64,000 bases of DNA from Zhengitettix transpicula (taxonomy: Eukaryota; Arthropoda; Insecta; Orthoptera; Tetrigidae), in NCBI GenBank assembly GCA_037074705.1, contig CM073592.1:58827129-58891128 (forward strand). The letters are read 5' to 3'. Each line of letters opens with the position of its first letter. Positions within the stretch are counted from its first letter, which is position 1. Positions 1-13,207 of the stretch are shown here, piece by piece. The translations under genes and the position numbers were made by a program. The notes beneath the pieces are model-generated. The model worked only from the letters and a program-made list of their open reading frames with translations, did not search any database and was not told the DNA's origin.

Positions 1-864
1 TGTTCGACACAAGAAAAATTAAAAAGTCAGATAAACTGAAAAAAATATATTATTCTGAAGTGGTAGTATTAGGAAAAATGTCGACAAAGGAGAGGCAATT
101 ACGAATAAATTGGACGGAGCTAAAATTAAAACGTCAAGGGTTTTTTCACTGAGAGGTTTACTGAGAAGTAGGGAAGAATACGGATCAGAATACAGAAGTC
201 TCAGGACGTACCCCAAAGTCTTGAATTTTTCATGAGAAATAGCACAGATATCATTGTACTTTCCTTAGTAGCTCCCTGTGAGCTTACTATACTCAAATAA
301 TTGTTTTAAATAATCTGTTTAGAATAAACCTGAATTAAAGTAACGCTATACGAGCGGCAGTTTGTTACAATAACACTCGAGATATCCAAAAAATACACCT
401 CAATTTGCCTTTTCTATACAAATGTTTCTTGAGAGATGATTTCATATCGAACGATGTTCTACTGAGACCATCGTGAAGTATGAGGTATAAAAGCGCATTT
501 AAAATAAAAAGTTCACCCTTTACTTCTGTTTCATTCATTACGCAAAAAATCCAAAACATACACGGTCGCATTTGCGTTTCACTTTACGTAACTGAAATTT
601 ATTTTTGAATCAAAGGGATTTGCGCAGCGACCACGCACACCATAACAGAAATTCACGTCGTTTCGGCGCACTGCTATTGTCATCTGCACGTATTATCTTT
701 TTTTATTTCACCGAATATCGCGGAAATTTTCCCGACAGAGAAACACCTTGCTAAAACATCAGGTACAGCCTCGTAAACGCCGCGAGCAATATGGCCCACA
801 GTCGTCCGTCTTTCCATTTAATTAATTGTGAAGAGCTTCGTACAAAGCCTTAGAATTGGCTGGC

Positions 865-872
865 TATAAATA
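865..872 (+). promoter_or_regulatory. Candidate TATA box
   Basis: TATAAATA sits in a less AT-rich island (about 600-960) beside GGCTGGC, with a G/C-containing stretch about 30 bases downstream where transcription could start. No coding exon was found after it, so this is only a composition-based suggestion. Confidence 0.2.
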
Positions 873-3266
873 TCGCAACATCGACCCGAGCAGAGATTCT
901 TAGCCGAGATCTTGTCTCTTCGGAGGAATCTGCTCGCAACTTACAAGCAAACAAATATCTCCCCTGAGTGGGTTGTTTGGGGATCTGTTACTTATGAAAA
1001 GTGATATTTTATTTCGATATTACACTGTTTTTTTTATCGTATCCGAAACGATCTTCAAATTAAAGTGAAGAGGTTGTACAAGAAACACAAGAACAATTTT
1101 CGTTTCAAAATAAAATTAACTAAAATACAGAAGGGAAAGATTATTAATACTATCCATGATTATATAAGAAAATTATGAAAAAAATTATTGAAAAATATAA
1201 TTCACCGTTTCTATAAATATTCTATAATTATTAAAAAGTTATTCTCTATAAAATGAACTAAAACCCTAAAGGTTTAATATACCTATTGTCTGACGTTCAG
1301 TGAAGACCATAAGTCCAGTGTTTTCAAAACTTCTTAACACAATTATAAAGTTGGAAAATCTCTTAAATTACAGATCCCTGATGGTCGAGATGGATGGTGA
1401 AATTAAAATCATTTGAAAGCATTTAACTGTATTGGAATTTTTTTAAAAAAACAATACTTTGTTTTAGGTTAACTTTTTATATTTTTATTGATCTACACGT
1501 AAGGATTTAAAATTATAGTGACAATATAAATGATGTTATCCATCTTAACTTGATATTGAAAGACAGAATAAAAATGTCCTCTAAAGTTTAATTGTTTCTT
1601 TCCAACGGTTTTAGTTTTTCCCCGTACTAGGCCAATTTTTAAAATTAATGGATTACCTGAATCTAAAAATACTCTAGGAGTAAGACAGTTATTTTGGTGA
1701 GCATTGTAAGTGTAATTTTCATATCGCGGAAGATCCTCAATACACTTCAATCATAATTAATAAAAATGTTCTCTGGGAAGATACAGGTTTTTCATAGAAA
1801 AGATTAAATGTAGTGCTTAATTTGGAAAATATAATAGCAACGTGTTCAAAAGCTATATTGAATTAATTAATGTTTTAATAAATTCTAATGAATATGTTAT
1901 ATTAATGAATTTATAGGATTTTAGGTTGAAAAACAAGGTGAAAATTGAATCACACCACATTTCCGCGACCATCACTGCCATCATGTGAATTGTCTGATAA
2001 TATCAAAATGTATTTAAATAAAAAGGTAATGTGTTGATTGTTTGAACGACGTACATTTTAAAAAAGCTCAATAGATATGAATTAAAATTAATATTTTTAT
2101 TTTTACTTTATCAATGTACAGCATAGGCCGAATTTCAACTCGTGAGTGGGTGTCAAAACATATCGTAGCAGTATTTTTAGTCAGAACCTAACTACTACGT
2201 CACAGTCAGTCACGCAACTGACCGAGCAATCACCAATCAAAAAATAGCCACGTCAACTGTTTATTAAATGCCACGCATGTTAAGCTCCAGTTAACAGTAT
2301 TAAATGACACGAGGGCGGAACAATAAACACTCTAGAAAAGATAACTATGAATACAATATAATGTTGTACATTTTACGTACAAATATTATACCTAAATATA
2401 TCTTCTAAATATAATAAAACGTAAACTTGTCTGTTTGTGAGCCTGCTTGAACGGGATAAACTCAAAAACAAATGAACAGTTTTCAATGGCTTTTGATAAA
2501 TGTATTTATACGTTATCCTGTTATAAAATATGTTATATAGTTTGGCGAATTTCAAGTCATGAATGGAGGGCAATATATTTCAAAATAATTAATTGCCAGC
2601 ATGAATAATAAAAATCCAAATCACTTCAGCAAAGAAAATGTTTCAATAGTGCGTAAAGAGGTATTCAAATTCGTGAACCTTACTTTTTCTGTACTAACTT
2701 CTCAAGCTAGTTTACTAATTAGATCCTTATATAAAAAAACGAAACTCATAAATAATAAAATACTCATGTTAGTTTTTCATTAATTTTCTACGTATCTAAT
2801 TTATCATTTAATATATACATGTATAAAAACTAAGATGCTTAGTATAATAACACCACAATTAAGATAATTTCTAACTTCACATTCGAATCATAAAATAAAA
2901 TAATTACCAAAATAATTGCTCTGGGAATATTACTGCATTAATTTTAAATGTTTCGATTTCTTTGATATTGTTCCAGACTTTACTAAAGATTTATGTCTTT
3001 GATCTATTAGTCGTCACAGCCTCACCTTTGACTTGAAACCAATTTTCTTTCGTGACCGCGGAATAGGTTTCTAGCAGCTCCAGGAATCGGTTTCGATTTC
3101 CTGTCTGAAGACTTATATATATTGCTCTTCGCGTCGTGGGTCATGGTCGATGAATTCTCTATATCAGGCTTGCAATTGGCGCCTCGAAAAATTAGAAAAG
3201 AGCACATTAACTGATAAGAGAATAAATTAATTCAATTTGTAATAATTCAGGACTCAGTTCACCTGC

Positions 3267-3279
3267 GGGGGGGGGGGGG
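3267..3279. repeat. Poly(G) run
   Basis: Thirteen consecutive G bases, notable in a strongly AT-rich surrounding. It could be a real homopolymer or an assembly uncertainty. Confidence 0.9.
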
Positions 3280-4626
3280 AGGCTAGGTGCTAGGTAACGC
3301 GTCTGAGCCTTTAAAGAATTCCTAAAGAGATAGTACGCAGTTTGATGCAAACATGAATGCAATATACATCCCAATAGGTCACTTTAGCACACGCAGATAG
3401 AAGCGTTGAACAGTGATACATGAAATAACTCTCCAAGGACCTAAAACACGTCTCTAATCCAAGACAATTAAATTAAAAGAAAAATTTCGTGATGCTTTGA
3501 ATAACAAGGATAGGATTGCTGAAGTACGCTTACATACTCGGGAATATTAATGGACGCAACCGATGATTCATGACAGCGAACAATTTGAAGGATTGTACGA
3601 GAGGAAACAAAATTTATGTTCTTGATGGTTAATGATGAATGGAAGGAACACGAAAAAAAATAATATTTAATGAAGTAATTACAAAGGAATAATATCGAGT
3701 GTCCAAGCAGAACTAATTATTTTCCATGAATTTCACTCCGTATTTGTGATTGAAAAATCGTCAAATCGGTGATAAGTAGACCTTAAGACACGAAAGTATG
3801 ATGGAATTTGCTGAGTCCTACTTTCTTATTATGTTTCCTCTTCTCCTAGCTGCTTAGATCGCTTCCACCCTTCAGTTGGCGCCGTAGTAAAACTACTGAA
3901 ATTATTGGAGCAGATATTGGCTGACTACCTTGGTTACTAGAATTGTTTAAGGACATTTTGTCATATTTTGATAATAAGAAAAAACAAACGCAAATCGATA
4001 ATGATTAGTTGGACAACTTTAACCTCCTAAGACAACTATCAAGTTAGACCATTTTCTTCAATTATTGGGAGTCCAGGTTATTGCATCCAGCAGATAACAA
4101 ACTTTGGAGCGTGTTAGTAAGATTTGTTAAGAGGAACAGCGAAGAAAGCACTGTGAGTCATTTTGGCAAGCAAAAAGTGTTGATTATAAAATTCAGTATA
4201 TAAAAATGGTCCGTCTATAAAGTGTTAATAAGTGTGTGTGTGTGCACGAGCCAATTTCCTTGAATACCACAAACATTAAGGTAAAACTGCACCAATTACT
4301 ATCTGTAATTATATTATCGTCAGATTTTAAATTTCATATCTCATATTTTGTATTGTAATTTTCTATTGATTTATGAATTAATGCCTTGATAGCTTTGTGA
4401 ATTTGATTGTTTAAAAAGTATTCTTTATTGAAGACACGGTGATCGGCCCTGAGAAATATCCGTGGTATTATTGTAAAATATTAAGATGTAATGTGATTTA
4501 AATAATTCGATTTAATAAATTAATTTGTTTGTATATTTTAAATATTGATTTTTATTAAAACATCCGATCATTTTAATAGATAATTATTACACATTGACGG
4601 TTTAAATTAAATTGTTTAAAAGGTAA

Positions 4627-4646
4627 ATATATATATATATATATAT
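4627..4646. repeat. Short (AT)n repeat
   Basis: A 20-base AT run with no other feature. Confidence 0.9.
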
Positions 4647-5282
4647 GTGGTCATTTATTTACAGCGTACATTCCAATGGAAGCAAATTACACTTTTCAGA
4701 AAGGGTACTTACTTACTGTTAATTAAGGCGTTGTAGAAATTCTGATAACAACCATTAAGAGCAAATGAAACCAGGTTTTGAAGTATTTCAGAGTCTATAA
4801 CTATCACGATACGCGTCACGAAACCGGCAAAAATTTTCCACAAGAATTTAAATCTTTTAATTGTTTCTAGCAAGAGATCGTATCAACGAGAATTCGTACC
4901 ATTATTAATTATTTCCATAAATGCACTTTACTTTCTAAATTTTGCAAGTGTTTCAATTTAACTAATCCTTTACTGAAAAATTATATTTTGTGTGTGAACG
5001 ATTTTTTAAACAATATGTAGTCGGGGAAAAATATTCTGTGTGGGGTGAAGGAATATTTCAGGCATTAATCAACACGTCTTATTAAACAGATATAATTTAT
5101 TCAATAGTGTCTGTCGATTTATTGAATATGCTTACAACACTTACATTAAAGTCATAAACCTAGTAGTAGTGAAAATCGGAGAACGGAAAATGAAAATTTC
5201 AATCAAGAAATTCCTCTTCGACTCGTCACTATCAAATAATCAGTCTGTATGTTTATTAATTGCAATTTTTTTAAAGATAAAT

Positions 5283-5334
5283 GTTACACGAGGGTCACAT
5301 TGTGGCCTCTCCACTTTAATAGCATAGGAAGGGA
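5283..5334 (-). repeat. Poly(A) retroposon family, short fragment
   Basis: Fifty-two bases match the 3' end of the repeat family copied at 33.5 kb (ACACGAGGGTCACATTGTGG, then CTTTAATAGCATAGG). A T-run lies just to the left, equivalent to a degraded poly(A) tail on the minus strand. Confidence 0.6.
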
Positions 5335-7574
5335 CAGAAAATGAAGCAATGAAGTTATTACTGGTTCTAAGTAAGGCTACTAATGATTAACGAATTTATA
5401 GTTAAATTCGCTTTGAACTAAAATTTGTAGAGAGAATAACACCTAAAGTTTTCGGTAATTAAACAAATTTCTAGTAAAAAAAACAAATTAAATCTATTTA
5501 AGATACGATTTGAGGATGAAATAACTTTAGAAATTGTAAAATGTTAACTGTATTATTTAATTCCTAATTGGGTTTCTTTAGCCCGGTGGTTTACAACTGG
5601 CAACAGTCTCTAATTTGTCTCTATAATCCAAATTAAAGAAAGCGTAATAAATTTATTACATTCATAAGTGATAATAATATTTTTGTTTTGTAGTTTATTT
5701 GTCAATGGCGAGGGTTGTATAATAAAATTGATATATTATAGAATACTGAAATATTTTATTAAATACACGTGCCCGATAATTGAACGATAATTTATAGGTG
5801 TTTATTATAAAAGTTTATTTTGATTGTAATAGAATTGTAATTTTAAATACAATTTAATAGCATAAAGGAAATCACTAGCTATATGATAATGGCAGACTGT
5901 AGGCAACATATTAAAAAGACAATATTTAGAATATATTCTTCAAAGAGACGAATTTATCCACATATTCCCTGGTTTTAAAGAACATCCTTTGATGAAATAG
6001 TTTTTGCAATATCAGACTTTGTACTCCAGGATGGCTATTACATTCTGCGATTCTATAAGCGAGTCGTACCCGCGATCTGGTGATAGTTTTATATCACGTG
6101 CGACTGGAAAAGTCAATATAGTTTAACATATTTTCTTTTTCGTCTAAAACTAAAATGTAATTTAATTCATATTAAGGCCCTTGTATGAATTTTTGTGTGG
6201 TCAATTCACATTTTCAAAATGAACGAGCCTTGTTTTCTATGTAGCAGCGTATCACAATCAATCTAGTCATATTCCCGACATCCGAAAGCCGCCAAGGTTC
6301 CGCCTTGTAAGAAAGAAAGCTAAGCCAATACCTAATAAGGAATTTACACCCGAGTGATTATGTCCTTTCCGTTCTCTTTCACAAAGTTATAATCAACGAA
6401 GTTTAACGCCTTTGATAGCTGAATTGCTGTTTCGATTGTTAAATGAATTTCGTGGTGGATTTATTTAGCTAATAATTATTACTGCTGTAGTGTAATTCAG
6501 ATTTAAAGTTAGTGAGGGCGTATTTTCACTACTTCAACTCTACTTATCTTTACTGAAGCCATACTTATATTACATAAAACATCACGTTTATGGTGAAGCT
6601 ATTTTTAATAACAATAGTATGCTTTTAACTGTTAACTGTAAATAGAAAAATATATTCTACAAATATTTTTATGCCCATATCGTGAAAAAAAAACATAATG
6701 GAAATTTGGGATAGTAATAAAAATGTGAATAGCAAATTTACAAAATAAAGTCTAAAGTTATTTATAAACTGGTTTCTTTCCGTTGCAAGAAGAACGACAT
6801 TCATGAAGAAAAAGTAGCAAGAATGCTTCATACTTAACTTCCAATATTGTTCTAAGGTAAATTGGAAATAAGTTCGGAAGACAACAGAGAACAGTTATTA
6901 GGAAAATTTTTATATTCATTCAAAGACTTTCCTAGGTATGCTATTACTGTGCCAGTAAAACGTTTATGATGAAAATACACGAAGAAGCGTAAAGCGGACA
7001 ATCAGAAGAGGGAATTAAGAAAACATTATATTATAATGCAGGACGTTAGTCTCCCAAAGCCATTAAGAGCTTTTGTTACATTAAATCAACATTTGCAGTT
7101 GTCAACGTTTTTTTTTTTACAGAGGCACTTAAGTTTACTTGGTTCTGAAACTAGAAATGGAGATAATATTTTCATCAAGTGCTTGCACACAGTTTTTTTA
7201 AAATAAGCTTTAATCTCTGGAGAAGCTTGTTGAGTTAATTCGGATTTTTTGTAATATAACGCGAAGCATTATATACAAGTTGCTGACTATGACTTGAAGT
7301 ATTTATTTTTTTCTGACAATGGATATGATTCTATTTCTAGTGTTTTCTTCAATATTCCCATTCTGATTGAAAAGCTCTGTAACTCTGGCTTATGTTTTTT
7401 GGACTCTCATGCGGGAAATTCAAAATTGTTTCCTTACGACAACTAGCTTCTTTTCTGATTCGAAGCAACCCAGGAGGACTGCGAGAGCTATTCTCTCGCA
7501 GGTGAACCTTCCCAGAGAGCTCTGGAGGAGGCTACCTTTGGGGATGCCTTCTCCTCTCTGTTTTTTTGAACTAA
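5335..7574. other. Non-genic, AT-rich stretch
   Basis: No recognisable feature until about 7440, where sequence flanking or belonging to the longer retroposon copy starts (CTGCGAGAGC...GAGAGCTCTGGAGG). Confidence 0.6.
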
Positions 7575-7978
7575 GGTTTCCACAAACCGAGGCACATCGG
7601 TCAGTTTTGAGACGTATATGTTCCGGGGCTTATGGTAAGAGTTGTCCGCTATCCCTAATCGGCCAGCTGCCTCCTAAACTGGTCGAGGAACTGAGAAGGT
7701 AATGCCGCGTCCTTACAGAAAACCCCTCTCCCGCCATCGGAAGGGCGTGGAACAAGTATCCAATGCCCGAGCTACCTGATGCAGGTTTTCTAGAGTTTGT
7801 CCTGCATCACTTTTAGGCGAATGCCGGGTAGCATCCTTAAACTATAGCCCGGGGGCCCTAGTTAACCCTTGGCTACCTTCTTCTACCCTTCCGTATCCCT
7901 CTTTCAGATCCCTTCCTCTATGCTATTAAAGAGGAGTTGCCACCACGTGGATTACCCACATGTAGCCTGTTACCCCCA
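7575..7978 (+). repeat. Poly(A) retroposon family, near-long copy
   Basis: About 400 bp containing the family landmarks in order: GGCCAGCTGCCTCCTAAAC, CTCCCGCCATCGGAAGG, CAATGCCCGA, AGCCCGGGGGCCCTAGTTAA, CTATGCTATTAAA and GATTACCCACATGTAGCC, then a C/A-rich end. The sense strand is taken as +, because other copies end in poly(A) at this side. The open frame at 7367-7702 overlaps it and is not a gene. Confidence 0.8.
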
Positions 7979-8029
7979 AAACCAAACCTTTCTGCTAAAA
8001 TTCCTCATTAATTCCTTCCTGATATTCCT

Positions 8030-8165
8030 CTTTTTTTTAAGAGTAACAGGCTACATGACGGTAGTCCACGTGATGGCAACTCCCCTTTATCAGGTCGAAT
8101 GCGGAAAGGTTAACTAGGGCTCCCGGGCTACGGTTTAAGGATCCTACCCAGCAATTTTCCGAAAA
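8030..8165 (-). repeat. Poly(A) retroposon family, inverted 3' copy
   Basis: It opens with a T-run (tail on the minus strand), then AACAGGCTACATGACGG, CAACTCCCCTTTA, GGTTAACTAGGGC and GGTTTAAGGATCCTACC. It faces the copy at 7575-7978 across a spacer of about 50 bases, so the two form a long inverted repeat. Confidence 0.8.
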
Positions 8166-9819
8166 GTAATCCGCGCCTTCTCTATTTATTTTTTCACCAT
8201 AATTCAAAGAACAACGCGAAACACCTGTATAAACAAGTCTTAGGTCATTGAGCACCATATATATGGAAAACTGTATTTAACAGGAATTTCGTATTGAAAA
8301 TCAGCTAAATAAACAGTCTATAGGAAGAAACAGAAAAAATGATCATTTATCACCAATATACGAAGTCCTGTTAATGCCACAAGAAGCTTATTACTCTCTT
8401 TTTGAATTTATTAATTGCTCTTTGATTAGTATTGAATTTCGTGTAATATTTCTGAATGATTTTTTTTTAATATTGAGCTAGTAAAATATGGAACTAAGTA
8501 CACACTGCGCACTCCGATCAATGAACCCAAGAACACAGAGTGGTCATTATACTCGCCACATACACGATTTTACCATCTTAGGAAGCCCCAATCGGTTTTA
8601 GAACTACAAGATCATATTGAATTGTTTCATGTCAACAACACATGCTAGATACGATGAGATCCACAAAAGGAGATACAGAAGCAACATTCTCCTGAAGAGG
8701 TTGGTAGTCGGAACGTAAGACACAGGCACGTCACTTTTACAAATTAATGGGTATTGAACAAGTTAGCTGTTCTCATATATATTTCCACAACCTACTCAGG
8801 AGTTTCAATTTCGTGGAGTCGTAAGCCACGATCGTTGATAATCTTAAGAATATATCAGTAGTTCACAACTGATTACACTGCAAATGTGCCAATAGTGAAT
8901 GTTTTATAAGACAATTGGGGTTATACTGCAAGTAATTGTTTTTGAAGTAAAACGGCGTGCGGGTAAAATAGAGTGTTTTCAGAGTGTTCTAAGTGACGAG
9001 CCGCGTTGGGACCTTTCTGAAGACTGCGAGCAATTGCTTCCATTAGTCCAATCTGCCCAATTTCGTCGGCACTTCAGTTATCCGGAAAGGGGAAGAGTTG
9101 CTGTCAAGTCTAAGTCACGACATGTGACGAACGGCAGTGCTGAGTTAGAAGTCAAACACGTGTCTCACACGGTTTACCTTTCGTATAACAGAGATTTATT
9201 ACAAATGATATTTTCCGTTACTCTTAAAAATATGGCACCATTGGGTTCGGAGTAATATCTGTTATATTCTTTCTGAGTAATGATGTTCGTTCGTACACGA
9301 ATTTATTTAATCACGATTATGAAATATATTTATGTTTAATATGAATGAAATCTTCCTTTTCTATACGGAATGTGTATTAGTGGTTTAATGATTTTCTATA
9401 AAGCAGCAAACTTTTATAAAAGAGGCTTCAGACTATGATATTCTGCCTATAGCCACCATTTGCTTACATATGTCCTTTAATAAAGCGCCCCTCCATTCCG
9501 CCTCGATACAATGTATAACCTCGAGCTGATCAAGCTTAAACATCCCGCCCCTTCGTGTAACACATGCTGTAACAACGACGGCATTCACTGCTCTACAACC
9601 CATAAGCGTAAATGGCCGGAATAAATGTGTGGATTTTCCTTACATATCGATTCCATGTGGACTAAAACCTGATTAGTTACCTTCAGATTTTCCTAACCAT
9701 ACGGAGTCAATCAGAAATATCTCATCTCATCTACGATGAGATTAAGCATTCTTTCGGAGGTAAATAAGGTTTCTTATAAAACTTATTGTTATTTCTTATA
9801 AAATTTATGGTATAAAAAT
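8166..9819. other. Non-genic stretch with one doubtful ORF
   Basis: Only the unassigned frame at 8899-9255 stands out. CATCTCATCTACGATGAGAT near 9722 makes a small inverted repeat. Confidence 0.55.
8899..9255 (+). CDS. Unrecognised ORF, 118 codons, doubtful
   Basis: An uninterrupted frame with a balanced composition, richer in G and C than its flanks, coding for charged residues and few low-complexity runs. I do not recognise any family or motif in it, and splice sites around it were not apparent. It could be an exon, a fragment of an old transposon, or chance. It is listed because it reads more like protein than neighbouring open frames. Confidence 0.2.
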   Translation: MFYKTIGVILQVIVFEVKRRAGKIECFQSVLSDEPRWDLSEDCEQLLPLVQSAQFRRHFSYPERGRVAVKSKSRHVTNGSAELEVKHVSHTVYLSYNRDLLQMIFSVTLKNMAPLGSE

Positions 9820-10738
9820 GTTCTGGAATGGGCATTCCTATAGGAGATAGGATACTGCATTCATTGTTGTTCGCCGACGATCAGGTAATATTTGCAGGAG
9901 ATGAAGAGGACATGACATACATGATAAATAAGCTCATGGAAGAATATAAAAAATGGGGACTGAACATAAATTTGCAGTAGATACATGTGTTTAGGAAAAG
10001 ATGAAGAAGACATAACACTCGAAACAGGAAAAATAAAAAAAAATGTGAATATTTTAAATACTTGGGGTCAATAATTACAAATGTAGGAGCATATGAAAGA
10101 GATATACAAACTAAAATTGCAATGGCAAAGAATGCTACCAAGATTTTACACGGAATAATTTGTAATAAAAATTTAACAAAAGAAACAAAAATAAAAATTT
10201 ATAAGAGCATAATACAGAACATTATATGTAATGGAAGTGAAACTTGGCTCTTGACAGAAGCCAAATTAGAACAGTAGAATTCGATTATATGAGAAGTCTT
10301 CAAACAACAAGACAGGATACAATTAGAAATGAGCTCCTTTGGAAATAAACGAACGTAACCACGTCTGTCGTTAAAAGGAATGAAAATCAAATCCTTAAAT
10401 GGTATGGTCACGTACAAAGAATGGAAAATGGAAGATGGCCAAAAGAAATATACCAATGGCCACCTCCTGGAAAAAATAAACGGGGCAAACCCAGATTAAA
10501 GGGGAAAACCCATGTGAAAACCATAATGGAGGATAGGAATTTGGAAGAGGGAGATTGGAACGACAGACAGAAATGGAAATTGAAGACGGCAAACCTATAA
10601 AAGGGGGAAAAGCCGAATAAGAAGATAAAACTTCGCAACAAATTGTGTTACCTTAGTAGTTGTTTCTTATTAGTCGTTGCTCATTTGTAATGGTGCGTAG
10701 AATGATATACATTTTAAGTATTTTTAAATAAAATAAAT
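9820..10738 (+). mobile_element. Non-LTR retrotransposon (LINE) 3' part, decayed
   Basis: Translation gives a reverse transcriptase fragment with FADDQ (9870-9884; the catalytic F/YADD motif), then KYLGSIITN, a GSETW motif and a C-terminal WYGHVQRMENGRWP segment typical of LINE polyproteins. Stop codons and frameshifts break the frame, for example a stop at about 9978 soon after LNINLQ. It ends in an A-rich AATAAAATAAAT tail near 10738. It is 5'-truncated. The exact clade is uncertain (RTE/I-like). Confidence 0.8.
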
Positions 10739-12245
10739 CTAAGTGTGGTCGACAGGCCTAAACCTCAGGAGCACAAAAACTAGATACCAGGGGCTCTCTC
10801 TACTTTGTAATGGAATATTCATAAGTACACACATAATGTCCTCACACATAAATTTGTGGTTCGCTCCTGAGACAGGACGAACACCAGTAGAGGACCGCTT
10901 GGATTGTTCTCGGAAACCAGACATAGACGTTCAAGGTGAACTTTGGATCCTCTGATCTTCCTTCCCGACATCAAATAAGTACCATCTACACATCCAATTC
11001 TATGTTTACATTAATCCATAAAAACTATTTCCACATCTGCTTGTTTCCATCTTACTACACATCAACTGTCTTCTATCCAAAACTGTCGAATGACATTTTT
11101 AAAATTTCGGCTTGTCATGTTTTATTTATTTCTCCTTCGACCATCTTCCAATCACAATGTTCTTTTGGGTTAAAATCTGCTCTCTTCCCAACACAATTGT
11201 GGTCAAAAAAAAATTTCCAGTTAGTTGTTCTTTGTTCGACACCGGTGATTGCTTATTTTTCAGATGGCGATTGGGAGGAGTCTGTATTCTAAATCCCTGT
11301 CTCTCATACGAACTCATCCTAAACATCTGCTACTACGGACTAGCGTCGATTCACCTACCCGTGAATCCCGTTCATTTGTCGGTCAGTCACAAAGCGAATT
11401 TCAAATGTTGCCTACTTGCAGTTTAAACGGAGTCAAATTTTTAATCACGCAAAAACGCTCGTTACAATGTAGAATATGCTAGGCGAGGCAGGTGTATTCA
11501 TCCCGATATCAAACGTGGTGTTTCGGCTCGGCTTCTAATGACCAATCCGACGTGAAGATATACCAAAAGTACATATCGTTCGCTAGGAAATATAAGTCAA
11601 CCTATAATGTTATGTTGTCATATATGACTTGTAACTTGTGTCACCTATGCCTGAGTAGGCATCCGAACAAGAAAGCGAATGATCCATAGTAACCGTAGAA
11701 GGACTGTGTGATTTTTATGGAAGTGGAGTGCGTTCGCATCACTAAGCTCATCTACGATCTGCGAGAGACCGGCAATGAGGACATCCGCCGCAAGATGCCC
11801 TGGAAATGAGCTCCTGAAATAGAGCTTCAGGAGGATTCGTCGTCCCTGGCTACTTCAAACACAAGATTCACTTGTGATTCAACGCGTTTCGCACTGCATA
11901 AATTTGGTAATTCTAAACAACATGGACCTCTCTAAAGTCAACGCAACGCTATGGACTTAGGATATGCGACTTCGTTAATTGTTGAAACATCTCCCATTTC
12001 AATCTTGGGCGGATACATATCATTTAAAGCACATAACATTATTAAAAACATTGATGTAGCCGACGAATGACATATTTTCACGGCTATTGAAATGCACAAT
12101 ATTTGTCACTATTTTGAAAGAATAAATACAAATACCTTATATACGGTCATTGATAATTTTTTTATTAAGATAGAAATTTTTTACAGCGCATTAATCAGCA
12201 ACTTTCCGCTTTTTTCCCCATAATTATTTGAATAATCAAAAGTAT
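10739..12245. other. Unassigned stretch between LINE and solo LTR
   Basis: The part from 10740 to 11960 is less AT-rich than average and has several overlapping open frames on both strands, none with a family I recognise. It may be old transposon sequence. The remainder is plain AT-rich DNA. Confidence 0.5.
11717..11809 (+). pseudogene. GC-rich 30-codon coding-like fragment, doubtful
   Basis: ATG to TGA with mostly C- or G-ending codons (CTC ATC, GAC ATC CGC CGC), quite unlike the AT-rich background. The peptide contains LIYDLRETGNEDIRRK. Too short to assign. It may be a remnant of a transposon gene or of a captured exon. Confidence 0.2.
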
Positions 12246-13207
12246 TGTAATAATTAAATATATTAATAATGGATGGGCGCTTTTAAATGAACAACTATGA
12301 ACTTTAAATAACTAACAAAATTTATTATCAATTTTAAAACAAGTATAAAATACACAAAATATTTGGGATCTCAGGGTCTTGAACTGGGTTTGATAAATGG
12401 CAGAATTTATATAATCAAAATTACATTTACTTTTTATGGAAATCAATGCGTCTGAACATAGACGAAATTTGTTGCGGAAGAAATAATACTATAGATGGAA
12501 TTTAAACAATTTTAATTTTATCAAGAATTAAGGATCTCATTTTATCGATAATTATATAATTAAAATTACATTTACCTTTTATCTTTTAAACACGGTTTAC
12601 AAATGATTTTAAAGTTTTTCTCTACTTACGGCCGCCCAGGTCTTATTTTTTTGTTTTTCGTGCACAATTTTGGGGACATCACTGATTCTAAGTTTTCACA
12701 GACTCTAAATGTTCACAGGCTCTAATTGGTGTAGTTTGTTAGTTGGTTTAACACAAATTGGTTGGTTCTCGATGCTTTACTGCAACCTGGATTTGTGGAT
12801 CTCGTGACTTTAGTTGACAATGGACTTCATTGGTTTGTCTATGGCCAGCATGATGAATCCCCACTCGACCACCGAATACACACTAGTTGCTCTGTCTCCT
12901 TCCCGACTGAATATTGCTTTACTTTTTAATATTTGAAAGCATGTTTGTGACTGGACCACATTCTATCATTCTGACTGCCGACTGTAAAACTTTTCGTCTG
13001 GTATATTCGCTGTCTGCTGCCCGACTACATTTCCTGACTGTTCGCTCGTCTCGCAAGTTTTTGAACGCGCAGAACCTTCTCGACTCATCAACAATGTTTT
13101 CTTTGCCTTGCCGGTTTGTTGCGGCGTCCGCTCTATATCCACTAATAATGAGTCCTTTACAATTCAACTTTTCAATTAGAACAATGTCTTAATTACTAAT
13201 TACTACA
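12246..13207. mobile_element. Solo LTR, copy 1
   Basis: A 962-bp unit beginning TGTAATAATT and ending AATTACTACA: an imperfect 10-bp terminal inverted repeat with the TG...CA ends typical of LTRs. It is flanked by the 4-bp direct repeat GTAT (12242-12245 and 13208-13211). The same unit, with the same ends, recurs at 35220-36177. No retroviral-type internal coding region adjoins it, so it is best read as a solo LTR; a 4-bp duplication fits Ty3/Gypsy elements. The open frames within it on both strands are incidental. Confidence 0.75.

Larger units (their letters stand above)
1..5282. other. Non-genic, AT-rich stretch
   Basis: Apart from the TATA-like site, the G-run, the short AT repeat and a small TG run near 4231, I see no coding frame, RNA gene or recognisable mobile element here. 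Confidence 0.6.

Noticed and set aside
7367..7702. 111-codon open frame, + strand
   Set aside because: It overlaps the poly(A) retroposon copy, and its sequence is explained by that repeat.
12914..13192. 92-codon and antisense 82-codon frames
   Set aside because: They lie inside the solo LTR; the sister LTR has equivalent frames only in part, so they are not conserved as coding.
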